Shown here: positions 32,691 through 44,959 of the stretch, piece after piece
Position numbering within the stretch: the stretch's first letter is position 1
Layout of the letters: each line of letters starts with the position of its first letter
From: Petaurus breviceps papuanus
Lineage: Eukaryota; Chordata; Mammalia; Diprotodontia; Petauridae
NCBI GenBank assembly: GCA_028583685.1
Contig: JAMXIF010001195.1
Span: forward strand, 12,653,735-12,717,734
Direction of reading: 5' to 3'
Length of the DNA: 64,000 bases
Notes under the pieces: generated by a model
Databases searched by the model: none
The model's input: the letters and a program-made list of their open reading frames with translations, nothing else
Told to the model about the DNA's origin: nothing
Translations under genes and position numbers: made by a program

Positions 32691-33869
32691 TGACTTTTGG
32701 GGTAGAAATTGAATGAGATAGACTCTGAAGCTCCTTCCAAATCTGAATGCTTGTGACTTCAGAATATTTTTAAAATGATGAGCTTGATGATCTTATAAAA
32801 AATGGATAGACTAGAATGAAATAATAAAGAGTGAAATGAATAGACTCAAGAGAATGTTGTATATAGTAAGAGCAATATTTTTTTAAGAACAGCTTTGAGC
32901 AAATAAGTAATTTTGAGTCTTATAAATACCGAAATTAACTACAAAGGACATATGAAGGAAGATGCTATCTTCATCCAAAGACAGAACGGATAAATAGAAG
33001 TATGTATAGAATGATTTTATGTATATGTGTGTGTGAATGTGTCTGTGTGTATACACACACATATTTGTATCTAATGGTAGCTGTGTCTAAGGGGAGGAGA
33101 GAAGAAAAAAAGAAAAAAAGAAATTTATACTATAACATATATTTCAAAGGAATAGTGAGTTGTATATGACAGATTGCAGTTTCATACACAATCTTTTTTA
33201 TTATAATGTTATAGAAAAAATAAAAACAGTAAATAAAAATCTAGGAAATGAAGGAACAGTCAGTTAAAATTATTATAATTCTCTTTATCTAACTAGAGCA
33301 ATATTTATTCATCCTTTTTTTCTTTCAGTGTCACTGTTAATATTGATCATCAAGAATAAAACTGGCAGACATACCTGGTGAATCCTAAATAAACTACTGT
33401 TTAGTGCTCATTTAGAGTTGTGCTGCTGTTCTTTTTAGCCACTTGTGTCCCTAGCACAGAATAGGTGCTTAATAAATGTTTATTGACTGACCGATTGACA
33501 GGGTATCACTTAGTGAAGCAATAAGCAAAAATGTTTTGGCCATATGCTAAGGGGGGACACTTGAAGAGGTCAAGGTTGAATATGAAGAAGGCACCAATGG
33601 CAGCAATTCAAGACTCATTGCTTCTCTCAAAATGCCTTGGTCGCCAAGGGAGTCATTCAGGGTAGACTAGAAAAAGCCATTAACTTCATCGGTGGACATG
33701 GTTAAGCGAAAGAGCCCAAAGGGTGGGGATATTGAAAGTGATTACTGTGTCAGATGTGATGGTACAATCATACTTTACTTGTCCATCAGACACACTTCTA
33801 TTGTCTTCAGCTTTATGAAAAAAAAAATCACAAACATTAATCATAGTAACATTCAGTCCATGTAGGCCC
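32691..33869. other. Intron with an L2 tail at 33425-33500
   Basis: The L2 tail is 'ttgtgtccctagcacagaat' then 'aataggtgcttaataaatgt'. A TG/CA patch lies at about 33023-33065. The rest is unassigned. Confidence 0.5.
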
Positions 33870-34130
33870 AGTGGTAATAACAGTAGCCCATTTTTATATA
33901 CCCCTTTACAATTCACAAACTTCCTTCTTCATAACACCCTCATCAGGTAGAAAGTACAGGTAATAGTATCCCCATTTTGAAAAAAAAATACAGAGAGATT
34001 AAATGATTTGCCTAAAGGGATATGAGTAGTAATTGTTAGAGTTAAGGAGGAGGCTCTGGGATTACTCTTGCAGCTCACACTCACCCTGGCAAGTCAGAGC
34101 CCCAGACTGTAGCTGCTATGTCACCTGGGG
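33870..34130 (-). repeat. Marsupial CORE-SINE
   Basis: It has 'taacagtagcccatttttat', 'atacccctttacaattcaca', 'taacaccctcatcaggtaga' and 'gattaaatgatttgcctaaa', a diverged copy of the type at 17065. Confidence 0.6.
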
Positions 34131-35884
34131 TTCTAGAGGTAATGCTGGGGACTGGGGATTCTCTCTGTAACTTGTGTCATTTTATAGCTTATGAACACCA
34201 ACCAGTGTGCTTCCCCCATTGACTATCAGTTGTTTCACCAAACAGTCTGCTTTTAGAAATGAGAATTTTCTACAGTAAAAAATACCCTACAACCCCCTGA
34301 GTAAGGCATGTTTACACAGTCTCCCATCAGTATATACATAGTCTGGGGGAAAGGGGGCTCAGGCTTCAAGATCACATAACTCACAACTCCTGGCTGCTAG
34401 AAGTCCTTTTCTCCCCTTTGTGGATGCTCATGGAGTTCTTTATTGCTCTGCTTGAGATTTCATGATGGGGTCTTTTTAGAGCTTTGACTCTGCTTTTCCT
34501 CATCATTTCTGGTCTATTCTTAGCTTCTAGCAGTGGGAAGTTCAAGACTCAGATGGGAATATGAGAAATCCAGAGTCCACCAAACCCATGAAGGTTCACG
34601 TGGATCTTTTCCAGCCAAGTGGGATGGCTGAAATCAAGGCTGAGGTAATCTCTTCCCTTCCTAAGCCACTCCTTCTCGGGGGTTTGGCCAGAGCTGGTCT
34701 CTCCTGGCTTGTTATATGCTCATATCACTTGTTTCCAAAACTGACTCAATATTTTTTAAATTACCTATAGGGTATAACCAAGTTTTCTCAGTCAGTCTGT
34801 AACATACTTCCTGTACCATGTCACTTTAGTTCATCTAATGACTTTCAAAGACTTTTTAGAACTTAATCTACAACCTTTGATTAATTGATTGGCTGATACA
34901 TGTTCTGACCTGATTAAGATTTTAGAATACAGCATTTTATCATTTTTTTTAAGTATGGTGACTCAATGACCCCCTTCCCTTGAATTAAACTGAATAATAC
35001 CTTACTGGGTAAAGAGTTAGCAGTGCAATTCTAAATGAAAACTGTGCAGTAATTTACCCAGGATCCACACAATATGACAATAATTGCATTCTTTCTTAGC
35101 GATATTAACATCCAACAGAGCAACTTTAAAAAATAAGACTTGACGAAAAGCCTGGTGCTCTTTCTCTTATATGATGGCACACTGCCTTTCCCACAAAGAC
35201 GTCACTTGCAAAATAGCAACCAAAATGAGACCTAAAGCAACAAGTGAACACACAGTGAAGGAGTGGTTGGAGTGGAGTTCAGTTCTCTCTAGTTTAATAT
35301 TTTGTTTTTTTCTTCCTTTGAAAGAGAGTAAGTACTTGTACCTTTCCATAACTTTTAAAATTTGTACTTATTGAAATTTAAAATTTGTACTTATATAAAA
35401 TAAAATTACATATTCCTTAATGGTTTGTTCTAAAACTTTTATTTAAGTAGCAAAACGTTTGTGTCTCTATAAGCTATAACAGGTATACAATTTTAGTGTT
35501 GTGTGTTTAAACCCTCCTCTATAGAAGCCACTTTGCAAGTGTTTGTCATTTCATTTTTTAATGTACACAGTCAAATGATGACAAGTCTTAGAACATCTTA
35601 GACATTCCTAGAACATGATGCTTTGTTAGCATGAAGGGATTTGTTCCTGGCTTTCACCTGGTGTAAACATTCAAAACAATTAACTTTAATTGCAGGGATT
35701 GACTTACTGGCTTAGAAAATTAGAGTTCTTGTAAAGACATAAATCACAATATTGTAAATTGTCCCAAAATACAAGTGGGTTGTTACAGATGAGGAGACTT
35801 GTTTACTCAAACTTAAACATGCTCTTGATAAAAATAAGTTCCAGCATGATGGAAGATGTAAATGGAAACTTGAGTAGTTTCTAG
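34131..35884. other. Intron, no recognised feature
   Basis: It looks unique. Small open frames on both strands have no recognisable domain. No RNA gene was seen. Confidence 0.5.
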
Positions 35885-36040
35885 AGCCCCAGATTTAGAG
35901 TCAGAAAGGACTGAGTTCAAATCCTACCTCAAACAGGTACTGCTGCATGAAATAGGTGAGTCATTTAACCTTTCTGTGGTTCAGTTTCCTTGTCTGTAAA
36001 ATTGGAAGTGGGGAGGATCTTTAAATTATAAATTGGATAA
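35885..36040 (+). repeat. MIR SINE
   Basis: It has 'gatttagagtcagaaaggac', 'tgagttcaaatcctacctca' and 'cagtttccttgtctgtaaaa'. Confidence 0.8.
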
Positions 36041-36559
36041 CCCGATTATAATCTTACAAATATTAATCTGACAACTCTAAATCTGTGATACTGTTATGTA
36101 AAAACCTATATTTTGCTGGTGCAGCCACCCAAACAAAAAAATGGACAAATTAATTAAGAATCACCCACATGAATCTGTTACATCATCCAAGTGGGTGTTT
36201 CCTCTAAAAATGCAGGTTATATCCTTCCTTCCTCATTCTTTATGATTCTTGTCCATGCTACCCCACAATTCACTGCCAGGGATCCACCCAAAGTTCTTCT
36301 GGGATCTTTCAGTGTTGCAAAGTTACCAGGGGAGCATGGTGGGATATTCTTTGCATATTTATTACTCTTGCCATATGACAGGCTATCTTTTTTTTTATCC
36401 ACACATTTCCTTGAAGATATCCTTTATACCAGTTCTTCATATTTTTTTTCTTTTTAATGCATTATAGCCTATATATATCCACCATTGCTGTTAGAGTGAT
36501 TTTCCATCTCACTTCTGTAGAAAATGGTAGTTTTCCAACTACTGTTAGAACTACATACC
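36041..36559. other. Intron, no recognised feature
   Basis: Nothing was recognised. Short frames on both strands overlap each other and look like chance. Confidence 0.45.
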
Positions 36560-38050
36560 ACAGCATCTGAAAAATAGAGTTTTCTTAGTTTCAAGTTGAA
36601 GTTTGAGATCTTCAAATGAGCTTTGCTCATTTGCAGTGGCTATCCAAGACACACACATACACACACACACGCACACACACATACACACACATATGTACAC
36701 ACACTCTGATGGACCAGCAGTAGAGGTTGTCTGTTCAGTGTCATAATACGTAAGATTACAGGCATTCTTGATCCACTTGGGTTTTCCTCTGTAGAGAGTT
36801 AAACCAAAGTTATTTGAGGTATTATTGATCTCCTTTGTAGGCTCAACAGTGTTTTTGGAATTGATGTAATCAGCACAGTGTCATCCACAAATACAATCAT
36901 CTGGCATCATTCACCATATCATCCTAAAATTAGACTTTGTATAATAATGTGGTTAACACATTTGGTGGACATAAATTTCATTGTTTTATGCTTCAGTTCA
37001 CATTAATCATCAGAGGATTGTTAAATTATCTCTTTCATTACATCTTTCATGGAATGTTATGGTATTTTGATGTGAAGGAGATAGATATCTTGTGAGAGCA
37101 GAACCTTTAAGATGGTGTTGTATTCTACTGAATCAAATTTTTATAGTCTGTAGTCAATAATTGGCATAATTGGATCCTGTATTCTTTACATATTTGAGTC
37201 ATTTATGTTATAACAAAAATATAGTCTGCTACGGGATGCAATGTTCAGCAACCTACCTTATTCCTTTCTAAACTCAAATCGACAATGCCCTAAAAAAAAG
37301 AAATCACATATAAATTATTCTCATAAAACTTTTTTTCAATGTATAGGAAAGTAGGCATGTGGGTTAGAAGTGATTTTCTTAGTCATACTTCTGATGATAA
37401 TAATGTCTGAGTTTCTTGCCAAATCTTTATCATCTTACTTCTTGTTGATACCTTCAGAAATTTCCTCCAGCATAGTATTCTACTATGAGTAGGTCTAGAA
37501 GCCAGTCCAAATTTTTTTCCCACTTTTATGTTGTACAGTGCCACTTTCTTACCCTCAAGAAACATATCTTAAACTTTATCAGTATCTAAATATGATAGCG
37601 CCATTGTCCTTAATGGTAGAAATAATTGGTCAGAAAGACCTTTACAAATATTTTACATCTTTTGTTTCTTTTCCTTCCAGTTTCTTCTTTAAAATCTTCA
37701 AAATAACACTGCTTACTTGACTGTCTCGTTAGGCTTTTTTTTTGTTAGATTTTTCTTCCACTATTTATCATTAGTTTATGAGGTGAGAATCTTACACCCC
37801 TTCAAAAGATTTTTACAACCAGATTTATTTTCTAAACTGTCATTTACCTTGGTTACTATATCTTTCTATGTGGCAAGAAGTTTGAGAGCTTACTAGCTAT
37901 AGTTTTTGTAGTCATATCGGTCTACTGATAGTAAACATTTATATCAGCTAAAATTTTATATGAAATAATGATAGTCAAAGTTAATGTCCTTTCCTCCATT
38001 CAATTCCTATTTTTTTTTGCAGCTGCAACTTATTAAATAGGTCAGGTCAG
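36560..38050 (-). mobile_element. RTE-clade LINE fragment, reverse-transcriptase region
   Basis: Translated on the minus strand, 37070-37150 gives KFDSVEYNTILKVLLSQDI, and about 36845-36905 gives MIVFVDDTVLITSIPKT. These match the RTE motifs KAFDSVEYNAILKAL and LRFADDIVLI; the catalytic box here reads FVDD. Further upstream parts of the protein are implied to about 38050 but are too diverged to delimit. It is interrupted by a CA microsatellite (36650-36705) and by stops. Confidence 0.7.
36650..36705. repeat. (CA)n-rich microsatellite
   Basis: Imperfect ACAC and ATAC units sit in the RTE fragment. Confidence 0.9.
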
Positions 38051-38149
38051 AGTTGTGCCAATTGCATATGACATATTTTTCTCATTTTTATTGCTTTAAC
38101 ATTGTATTAATTATGACCTCTTTTAACAATTTAGTCATCTGACTGCACA

Positions 38150-38600
38150 TAGACCATTGAGTTAGTAGCTAGGGATACAAAAAAAGGTAAAGGTGTGGTC
38201 CCCAGGATCAAAAAGCTCATATTGTAATTGGAGGAGACACTTCAGGGAGACAATCATATATACCATGTATATAACTGTATATAGAAATACATATGTAAAT
38301 AACATGTGTAAATACAAGATGTACAGACAGAGTAAAATAGGAGATAATCCTAGAGCGAGAGAAGAACAAGCGAGCCATCATGACTGAATTGCAGATGGCG
38401 TAAGCAATAAATGTGTAAGAAGACTGGAAAAATAGGGAGGGACCCTAAGTTATAAATCGTTTTCAATGCCAAGCAGAGCAAAGCCAAGCAGAGAAGTTTC
38501 TGTTTCTCCCTGCAAATAATAGGGAGCCATTGGGTTTTACTGAGTAGGGGTGACATGGTCAGTCCTCCACTTTAGGAAAATCACCTTGGTTACTGTGAAA
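38150..38600 (+). repeat. Ancient repeat copy
   Basis: It has 'ccccaggatcaaaaagctca', 'gggaccctaagttataaatc', 'aatagggagccattgggttt' and 'gtgacatggtcagtcctcca', the later part of the recurrent ancient repeat. The part between 38250 and 38330 is TATA/CATA-rich. Confidence 0.6.
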
Positions 38601-38694
38601 TGAAGAACCTCCAAAAAGTTCTATCATTTGTCTCATTGGAGGAGACTTTGAATTCCAAAGGCTAGCTATGCCAATGAGAATGAGTTTTGGAAAT

Positions 38695-39655
38695 TTTTCC
38701 CATGATGGTAAAACAATTCTGAGGTACCACAACTTATGGGTCATATTGGCTAAGGTGACAAAACAGGAAAATGATAAGTAATGGGGAAGATGCGGGAAAA
38801 TTGGAACACTAATGCATTATTGGTGGAGTTGTGAACTGATCCAACCTTTCTGGAGAGCAGTTTGGAACTATGCCCAAAGGGCTATAAAAATGTACATACC
38901 CTTTGTCCCAGCAGACTTCTAGGGCTGTATCCTAAAGAGATCATAGAAGTGGGAAAGGACCTGTATGTACAAATATATTATATATATATATATATATGGC
39001 AATTGGGGTTAAGCAACTTGCTCAAGGCCACGTGGCTAGTAAGTATTAAGTGTCTGAGGCCATATTTGAACTCAGGTCCTCCTGACTTCAGGGCCAGTGC
39101 TCTATTCACTTTGCCACCTAGCCGCCCCTTACAAAAATACTTATAGCAGTTCTTTTTGTGATGGCAAAGAATTGGAAATCATGGGGATGCCCCTCAATTG
39201 GGAAATGGCTAAACAAGTTGTGGTATATGAATGTAAATGGAATATTATTGTGCTATAAGAAATGAGGAACAGGTGGACTTCATAATAACATGGAGAGACT
39301 TATATAAACTGATGCTGAGTGAGGAGAGCAGAACCAGGAGAACTTTGTACACAGTTACAGCCACATTGTATCTGTTATGACTAATGAACTCTCAGCAATG
39401 TAAGGTTATAGGACAACTCCAAAGGACCCACAATGGACAGGGCTATCCACATGCAGATAAAGAACTTGAGTCTGAATGCAGATAGAAGCAAACTACTTGC
39501 TCTCTCTCTTTTGTGTTTTGTTTTGTTCCTTCTTTCTCATTGTTCATTCCATTGATTATAATTCTTTTTTACAACTTGACTAATATTTAGTGTGAAGGTA
39601 TTTATAGAACCTATATTGGATTGCATGCCACTGGGAGGGGGAGCAGTGAGGAGAA
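38695..39655 (+). mobile_element. L1 3' end (plus), 5' truncated
   Basis: It has 'gtaccacaacttatgggtca', 'tctggagagcagtttggaac', 'cctcaattgggaaatggcta' and the ORF2 C-terminal wording 'gatgctgagtgaggagagca', then the 3' UTR to 'ctgggagggggagcagtgag'. A short SINE interrupts it at about 38995-39127. It faces the opposite way to the next L1 segment. Confidence 0.8.
38995..39127 (-). mobile_element. Short SINE (WSINE1-like), minus, with (TA)n tail
   Basis: It has 'ggcaattggggttaagcaac', 'cctcctgacttcagggccag' and 'ttgccacctagccgcccc'. The tail side is (TA)n in place of poly-T, and TACAAA occurs on both flanks. It is inserted in the L1. Confidence 0.85.
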
Positions 39656-41417
39656 GTTATGCTGATTGTTTTCCTAATATTGAACCAGTCTTGCATTCCT
39701 GGTATAATTCCCACCTAGCCATAGTGTATTATTCTCATGATTAGTTGCTGTAATAATCTCTTTGCTAGTATTTTATTTAAAATTTTTCATCAATATTCAT
39801 TAAAGAAATTGGTCTATAATTTTCTTTCCCTATTTTGACTCTTCCTTGTTTAAGTATCACCACCATATTTGCGTCCTAAAAGGAAATTGATAGTACTCCT
39901 TCTTTGCCCATTTTTCCAAATAGTTTATATAATATTGCAATTAAGTGTACATTAAATGTTTGGTAGAATTCATTTGTAAATCCATCTGGCCATGGAGATA
40001 TTTTCCTAGGAAGTTCATTGATGTCTTGTTCAATTTCTTTTTCTGAAATGGGGTTAAATATTTTATTCCCTCTTCTGTTAATATGGGCATTTTATATATT
40101 TTGTAAATATCCATTTCACTTAGATTGTCATATTTATTGGCATACAGTTGAGCAAAATAGTTCCTAATTATTGTTTTAATTTCCTCTTCATTTGGTGATA
40201 AATTCATCCTTTTCATTTTTGATACTGGTAACTTGGTTTTCTTCTTTCAATTTTTTTTCATCAAACTAGCCAAATGCTTAAATATTTTATATTTTCTTCA
40301 TGAAACCAGTTCTTAGTTTTAGTGTTTAGTTCAGTAGTTTTCATACTTTCAGATTTATTAAATGTCTCTCCTTTGATTTTTATAATTTCTAATTTGGTAT
40401 TTCATGGGGATTTTTAATTTGTTCTTTTTCTAGCTTTTTAGTTGCGTGTCCTATACATTGATCTCCTCTCCTATTTCTCTATTTTATTGTAAGCATTTAA
40501 AGATATAAAATTTCCCTGAACAACTGCTTTGACGACTGCATCCTTTAAGTTTTGGTATGTTATCTCATCGTTGTCATCCTCTTTGATGAAATTATTGATT
40601 GTTTCTGTGAATTGTTGTTTGACCCACTCATTCTTTAGGATTAGATTATTTAGTTTCCAATTAATCTTTAGCCTATCTTTCCTTGGCCCTTTATTACATG
40701 TAATTTTTATTGCATAGTGATCTGGAAAGGATACATGTAATATTTCTCCCTTTCTGCATTTGATTGTGAGATTTTTATGCCCCAGTACAAGTTCACTTTT
40801 TTGTGTAGATGCCATCTACTGCTGAGAAGAATGTGTATTCCTTTCTATCCCCATTCAATTTTCTTCAGACATCTATCATGTCTATCTTTTCTAAATTTCT
40901 ATTCACCTTCTTAACTTTTTTCTTGCATATTTCATTGTTAGATTTATCTAGTTCTGAGCAGGGAAGTTGAAGTCCCCCATTAGTATAGTTTTGCTGTCTA
41001 TTTATTACAGTAACTCATTTAACTTCTCTAAGAATTTGGATGCTATACCACTCGGCACATATATATTTAGTATTGATGTTGCTTCATTGTCTATGGTACC
41101 TTTTAGCAAGATGTAGTTTCCTTCCTTATCTCTTTTAATTAGATCTGTTTTTGCTTTTCCTTTGTGTGAGGTCAGGATTGCTACCTTTGCTTTTTTTTTT
41201 TTAAATTTAGCTAAAGTATAATATATTCTGTTCTAGCCTTTTACCTTTACTCTGTGTGTATCTCTTTGCTTCATATGTGTTTCTTATAAACAATATATTG
41301 TAGGATTATGGTTTTATTACATTCTGCTACCTGTTTCTGTTTTATTGGAGAGTTCATCCCATTCACATTCACAGTTATGATTACTATCTGTGTCTTTCTC
41401 TCCATCCTATAACCCCT
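39656..41417 (-). mobile_element. L1 ORF2 5' half (minus)
   Basis: The minus frames give ITVNVNGMNSPIKQKQVAEC (start of the ORF2 endonuclease, about 41380), NWKLNNLILKNEWVKQQFTE and ITYQNLKDAVVKAVVQGNFI (40471-40815), and FAQLYANKYDNLSEMDIY (39941-40216), the linker before the reverse transcriptase. It stops in the early RT region near 39656. It matches L1 ORF2 domain order and is broken by stops and shifts. Confidence 0.85.
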
Positions 41418-42720
41418 ACAAAACGAAACACAAAAGAGAAAGCAAATAGTTTGTTTCAATCTGCATTCAGTCTCCATAGTTCTTTTCTCTGGGTGTGGGT
41501 ATCCTTTCCATTATGAGTCTTTTAGAGTTGTCTTATAACCTTGAATTGCTGAAAGGAGCCCAGTCAGTCATCACACATACAATGTGTCTGTAACTGTACA
41601 AATTTCTCCTGGTTCTGCTCTTCTCACTCAACATCAGTTTATATAAGTCTCTCCATGTTATTATGAAGTCCATCTGCTTCTCATTTCTTATAGCACAATA
41701 ATATTCCATTACATTCATATACCACAACTTGTTTAAACATTCCCCAATTGATGGGCATCCCCTTGATTTCCAATTCTTTGCCATTCCAATTTTCCCACAT
41801 CTTCCCCAGCATTTATCACTTTCCTGTTTTGTCACCTTAGCCAATTTGACCCATGAGTTGTGGTACCTCAGAGTTGTTTTGATTTGCATTTCTTTAAACA
41901 ATAGTGATTTAGAGCATTTTTTCATATGCTTATAGATATCTTTAATTTCTTCCTCTGAAAACTGCCTATTCATATCCTTTGGCCATTTATCAAATGGGGA
42001 ATAACTTGTATTCTTATAAATTTGACTCAATTTTTTTGTATATTTTAGAAATGAGGCCTTTATCAGAGATACTGTTTGTAAAAATTCTTTCCCAATTTTC
42101 TGCTTCCCTGCTAATCTTGGTTACCTTGACTTTATTTGTACAAAAACTTTTCAGTTTAATGTAATCAAAGTTATCCATTTTGCATTTAGTAATGCTCTCT
42201 GTCCCTTGTTTGGTCATAAATTCTTCCTGTCTCTATAAATCTGACAGGTAAACTATTCCTTGTTCTCCCAGATTGCTTACAATATCAGCCTTTACATCTA
42301 GTTCATAAACCCATTCAGACTTTATTTTGGTATACAGTGTAAGGTATTGGTCTATGCCCAGTTTCTGCCATACTCTTTTCCAGTTTTCCCAGCAGTTTTT
42401 GTCAAATAGTACTTATCTCAGAAGCTGAAGTCTTTGGGTTTATCAAACAGTAGATTACTATAGTCATTGACTACAATGCCTTGGGTACCTAACCTATTCC
42501 ACTGATTATTCCTCAGCTGGTAGCAAGTAGTTTTGATGACTGCTGCTTTATAATATAGTTTAAAATCTGGTATGGCTAGGCTACCTTCCCTAGCATTTCT
42601 TTTTATTAATTCCCTTGATATTCTTGACCTTTTGTTCTTCTAGATGAATTTTGTTACTGTTTTTTCTAGCTCTATAAAATAAATTTTGGTAGGTTGATTA
42701 GTATGGCAAACTTTTCCTCT
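41418..42720 (-). mobile_element. L1 ORF2 3' half plus start of 3' UTR (minus), separate insertion
   Basis: A 165-codon frame (41533-42030) has MNRQFSEEEIKDIYKHMKKC, EMQIKTTLRYHNSWVKLAKV, CWGRCGKIG and LWYMNVMEYYCAIRNEKQMD, the C-terminal part of L1 ORF2. It lies between ORF1 and the ORF2 start of the flanking L1, so it is a 5'-truncated L1 inserted into the inter-ORF region of another L1. Confidence 0.8.
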
Positions 42721-42739
42721 TTTGACCAGCAACCCTGAA

Positions 42740-43062
42740 GGTCTTCCCCTCCTGGTTTTTTTTTTTTTAAGGGGCCATCCCTTGATTCACTTCTTAAAGA
42801 GGATTACTCACTGAATGGGCATTATCTTACAAAGTGAGAACCTGAAAAGGCCTTAACCTTAAAGGGCCAGGGTCTCCCATTGCATTCTGAGCCATCTCTA
42901 GTCATCCTGATGAATATTTGATGACTGGGTGCAGATGGCTCTGGAGAAAGTAGGTAACCTTGCCCAGCCTTCCCTCACTTAAATCCAAGTTAGCTGCAAG
43001 TCATGTCATCATTTCCCTGATGTCATGGTCCTCTTTGAAGATGAAGGACAAACACAAAAACT
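42740..43062 (-). repeat. Marsupial SINE of the 'gaagaggaccaatgacatca' family
   Basis: Antisense copy: 'atgtcatggtcctctttgaa', 'gatgaaggacaaacacaaaa', 'cacttaaatccaagttagct' and 'gatggctctggagaaagtag'. It contains a T-rich tract at 42757-42770 and separates the two L1 segments. Confidence 0.65.
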
Positions 43063-44530
43063 ATCTTTCCCCCTGAAAGGTTATGTTCGGTTTCACTAAG
43101 TAGTTGATTCTCGCTTGTAATCCAGCTCCTTTGCCTTCCAGATTATCATATGCCAAACCCTTTGGTCCTTTAATGTAGAAGCTGTTAAATCCTGTGTAAT
43201 CCTGACTCTGGCTCCTTGGTATGCACATTGTTTCTTTCTGGCTTCTTGCAGAATTTTCTCCTTGACCTGATAATTCTGAAATTTGACTACAGTATTCCTT
43301 GGAGCTTTCATTTGGGGATCTTTTTAGGAGGTGATTGGTGGATTATTTCAGTGGCTATTTTATCCTCTGATTCTAGGACCTCGAGGCAGTTTTCTTTGAT
43401 AATTTCTTGAAAGATGCTATCCAGGCTCTTTTTTTGATCGTGGCCTTCAGGTAGCCCAATAATTCTTAAATTATTTCTCCTGGATCTTTTTTGGGGATTC
43501 ATTGTTTTTCCAATGAGGGATTTTACATTTTCTTCTATTTTTCTATTCTTTTGATTTTGTTTGACTGATTCTTGATATCTTTTAAAGTCATTAACTTCCA
43601 CTTGTCTAATTTTTAAGGAAGTATTTTCTTCAGTTAGCTTTTGTACCTCCTTTTCTATTTGGCCAATTTTACTTTTAAAGAAGTTGTTTTCTTCAGTGGA
43701 TTTTTGTGCTTCCTTTTCTAAGCTGTTGACTCCTTTTTCATAATTCTACTGTATAACTCTCATTTATTTTCCAGAATTTTCTTCTTCCTGTCTTACCTGA
43801 TTTTTAAGATTATTTTTAAGATCTTCTAAGAGAACTCTTCAGACTTGAGACCAATTCATATTACCCTTTGAGGCTTCACATGTAGGCAGTGTGACACTGT
43901 TCTCTTCTTCTGAATTTGTGTATTGTTCTTCCCTCTTGCCATAGTAGCTTTCTGTGGTCAAGGATTTTTTCTGTTTCTTACTCATTTTCCAGCCTATTTC
44001 ATAACTTTTAAGGTTTAGCTCTGCTCCTGGGGCACACAAGGCACTATCCCATCTTCTTATGCTTGGGGAGAAGGACCTGGTTACTGGCTTTCTACAGAGG
44101 TGCCTCAGGTGCTTGTGGCTTGCCCACTGTGCTGAGGGTTTCTTTACCTAATCACACTTGTTGTGCCAGGGTTCTGGGGCTCACAAATTTCCTTCTGCAC
44201 CGGGGCTGGAAGCCTCACTGCCGGCCTGCTGACCAAGACCAAAAAGCCTCCATTATTGATCAATGCTGCAGCTAAAAGCCTCCCACTGTTTTGCTGGGGC
44301 ACCATCTATGCTGGGCTGCACTCCCCTTTTTTACTCAGGTGAGACAGACCTTTTCTAAAGTTCTTCTAAGTTATCTTAAACTGGAAAATTGTTTTACTCC
44401 TTCTTTATGTGGCTCCTGTCACTGTAGTATCCTTTTAGAGACTTGATTTAACTTTTTATTTTGAGGCAAACTAGGGAGACATCAAGCAACTTCCTGGCTT
44501 CTCTTTGCCATCTTGGCTGTGCCCTCTAAA
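43063..44530 (-). mobile_element. L1 ORF1 and 5' UTR (minus)
   Basis: Frames at 43096-44039 give MSKKQKKSLTTESYYGKREE (N-terminus), coiled-coil wording, KRSRRNNLRIIGLPEGHDQK (RNA-recognition region) and NTVVKFQNYQVKEKILQEAR. The GC-richer 44040-44530 is the 5' UTR, ending at 'ttgccatcttggctgtgcc', a typical L1 start. ORF1 is cut by the SINE at 43062. Several stops and shifts are present. Confidence 0.85.
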
Positions 44531-44689
44531 TGACTATTGCTCCTTTAAATTTGAGGCCACTGTCCTGTGATCAATGAATAGACATATTGTTTTAGTTGCT
44601 AAACCATATCAATCATGGCATCCTGTTATACAAGAAGAAAGAAATTGAAACTAAATCAATAGATAACTCTTCAGTACTTACTGGGCATC

Positions 44690-44920
44690 TTGGTAGCATG
44701 GTGTATAGAGTGGCAGGCCTGGAAGACTCATCTTTGTGAGTTCTAATCTGGCCTCAGAAACTTAATGGCTTTGTGACCCTGGAAAAGTCACTTAGCCCTA
44801 TTTGCCTCAGTTTTCTCATCTATAAAATGAGCTGGAGAAGAGAATGGCAAACCACTCCAGTATTTTTGCCAATAAAACCTTATATGTGGTTATGAGGTTA
44901 CATGACTGAAAAATGACTAA
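44690..44920 (+). repeat. MAR1 SINE
   Basis: Sense copy: 'gcatggtgtatagagtggca', 'gaaaagtcacttagccctat', 'cagttttctcatctataaaa', 'tgagctggagaagagaatgg' and 'caaaccactccagtattttt'. Confidence 0.85.
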
Positions 44921-44959
44921 ACAACCTCCCAGAAAGGTAAAGAAAGGAGTTGGCAGAAT

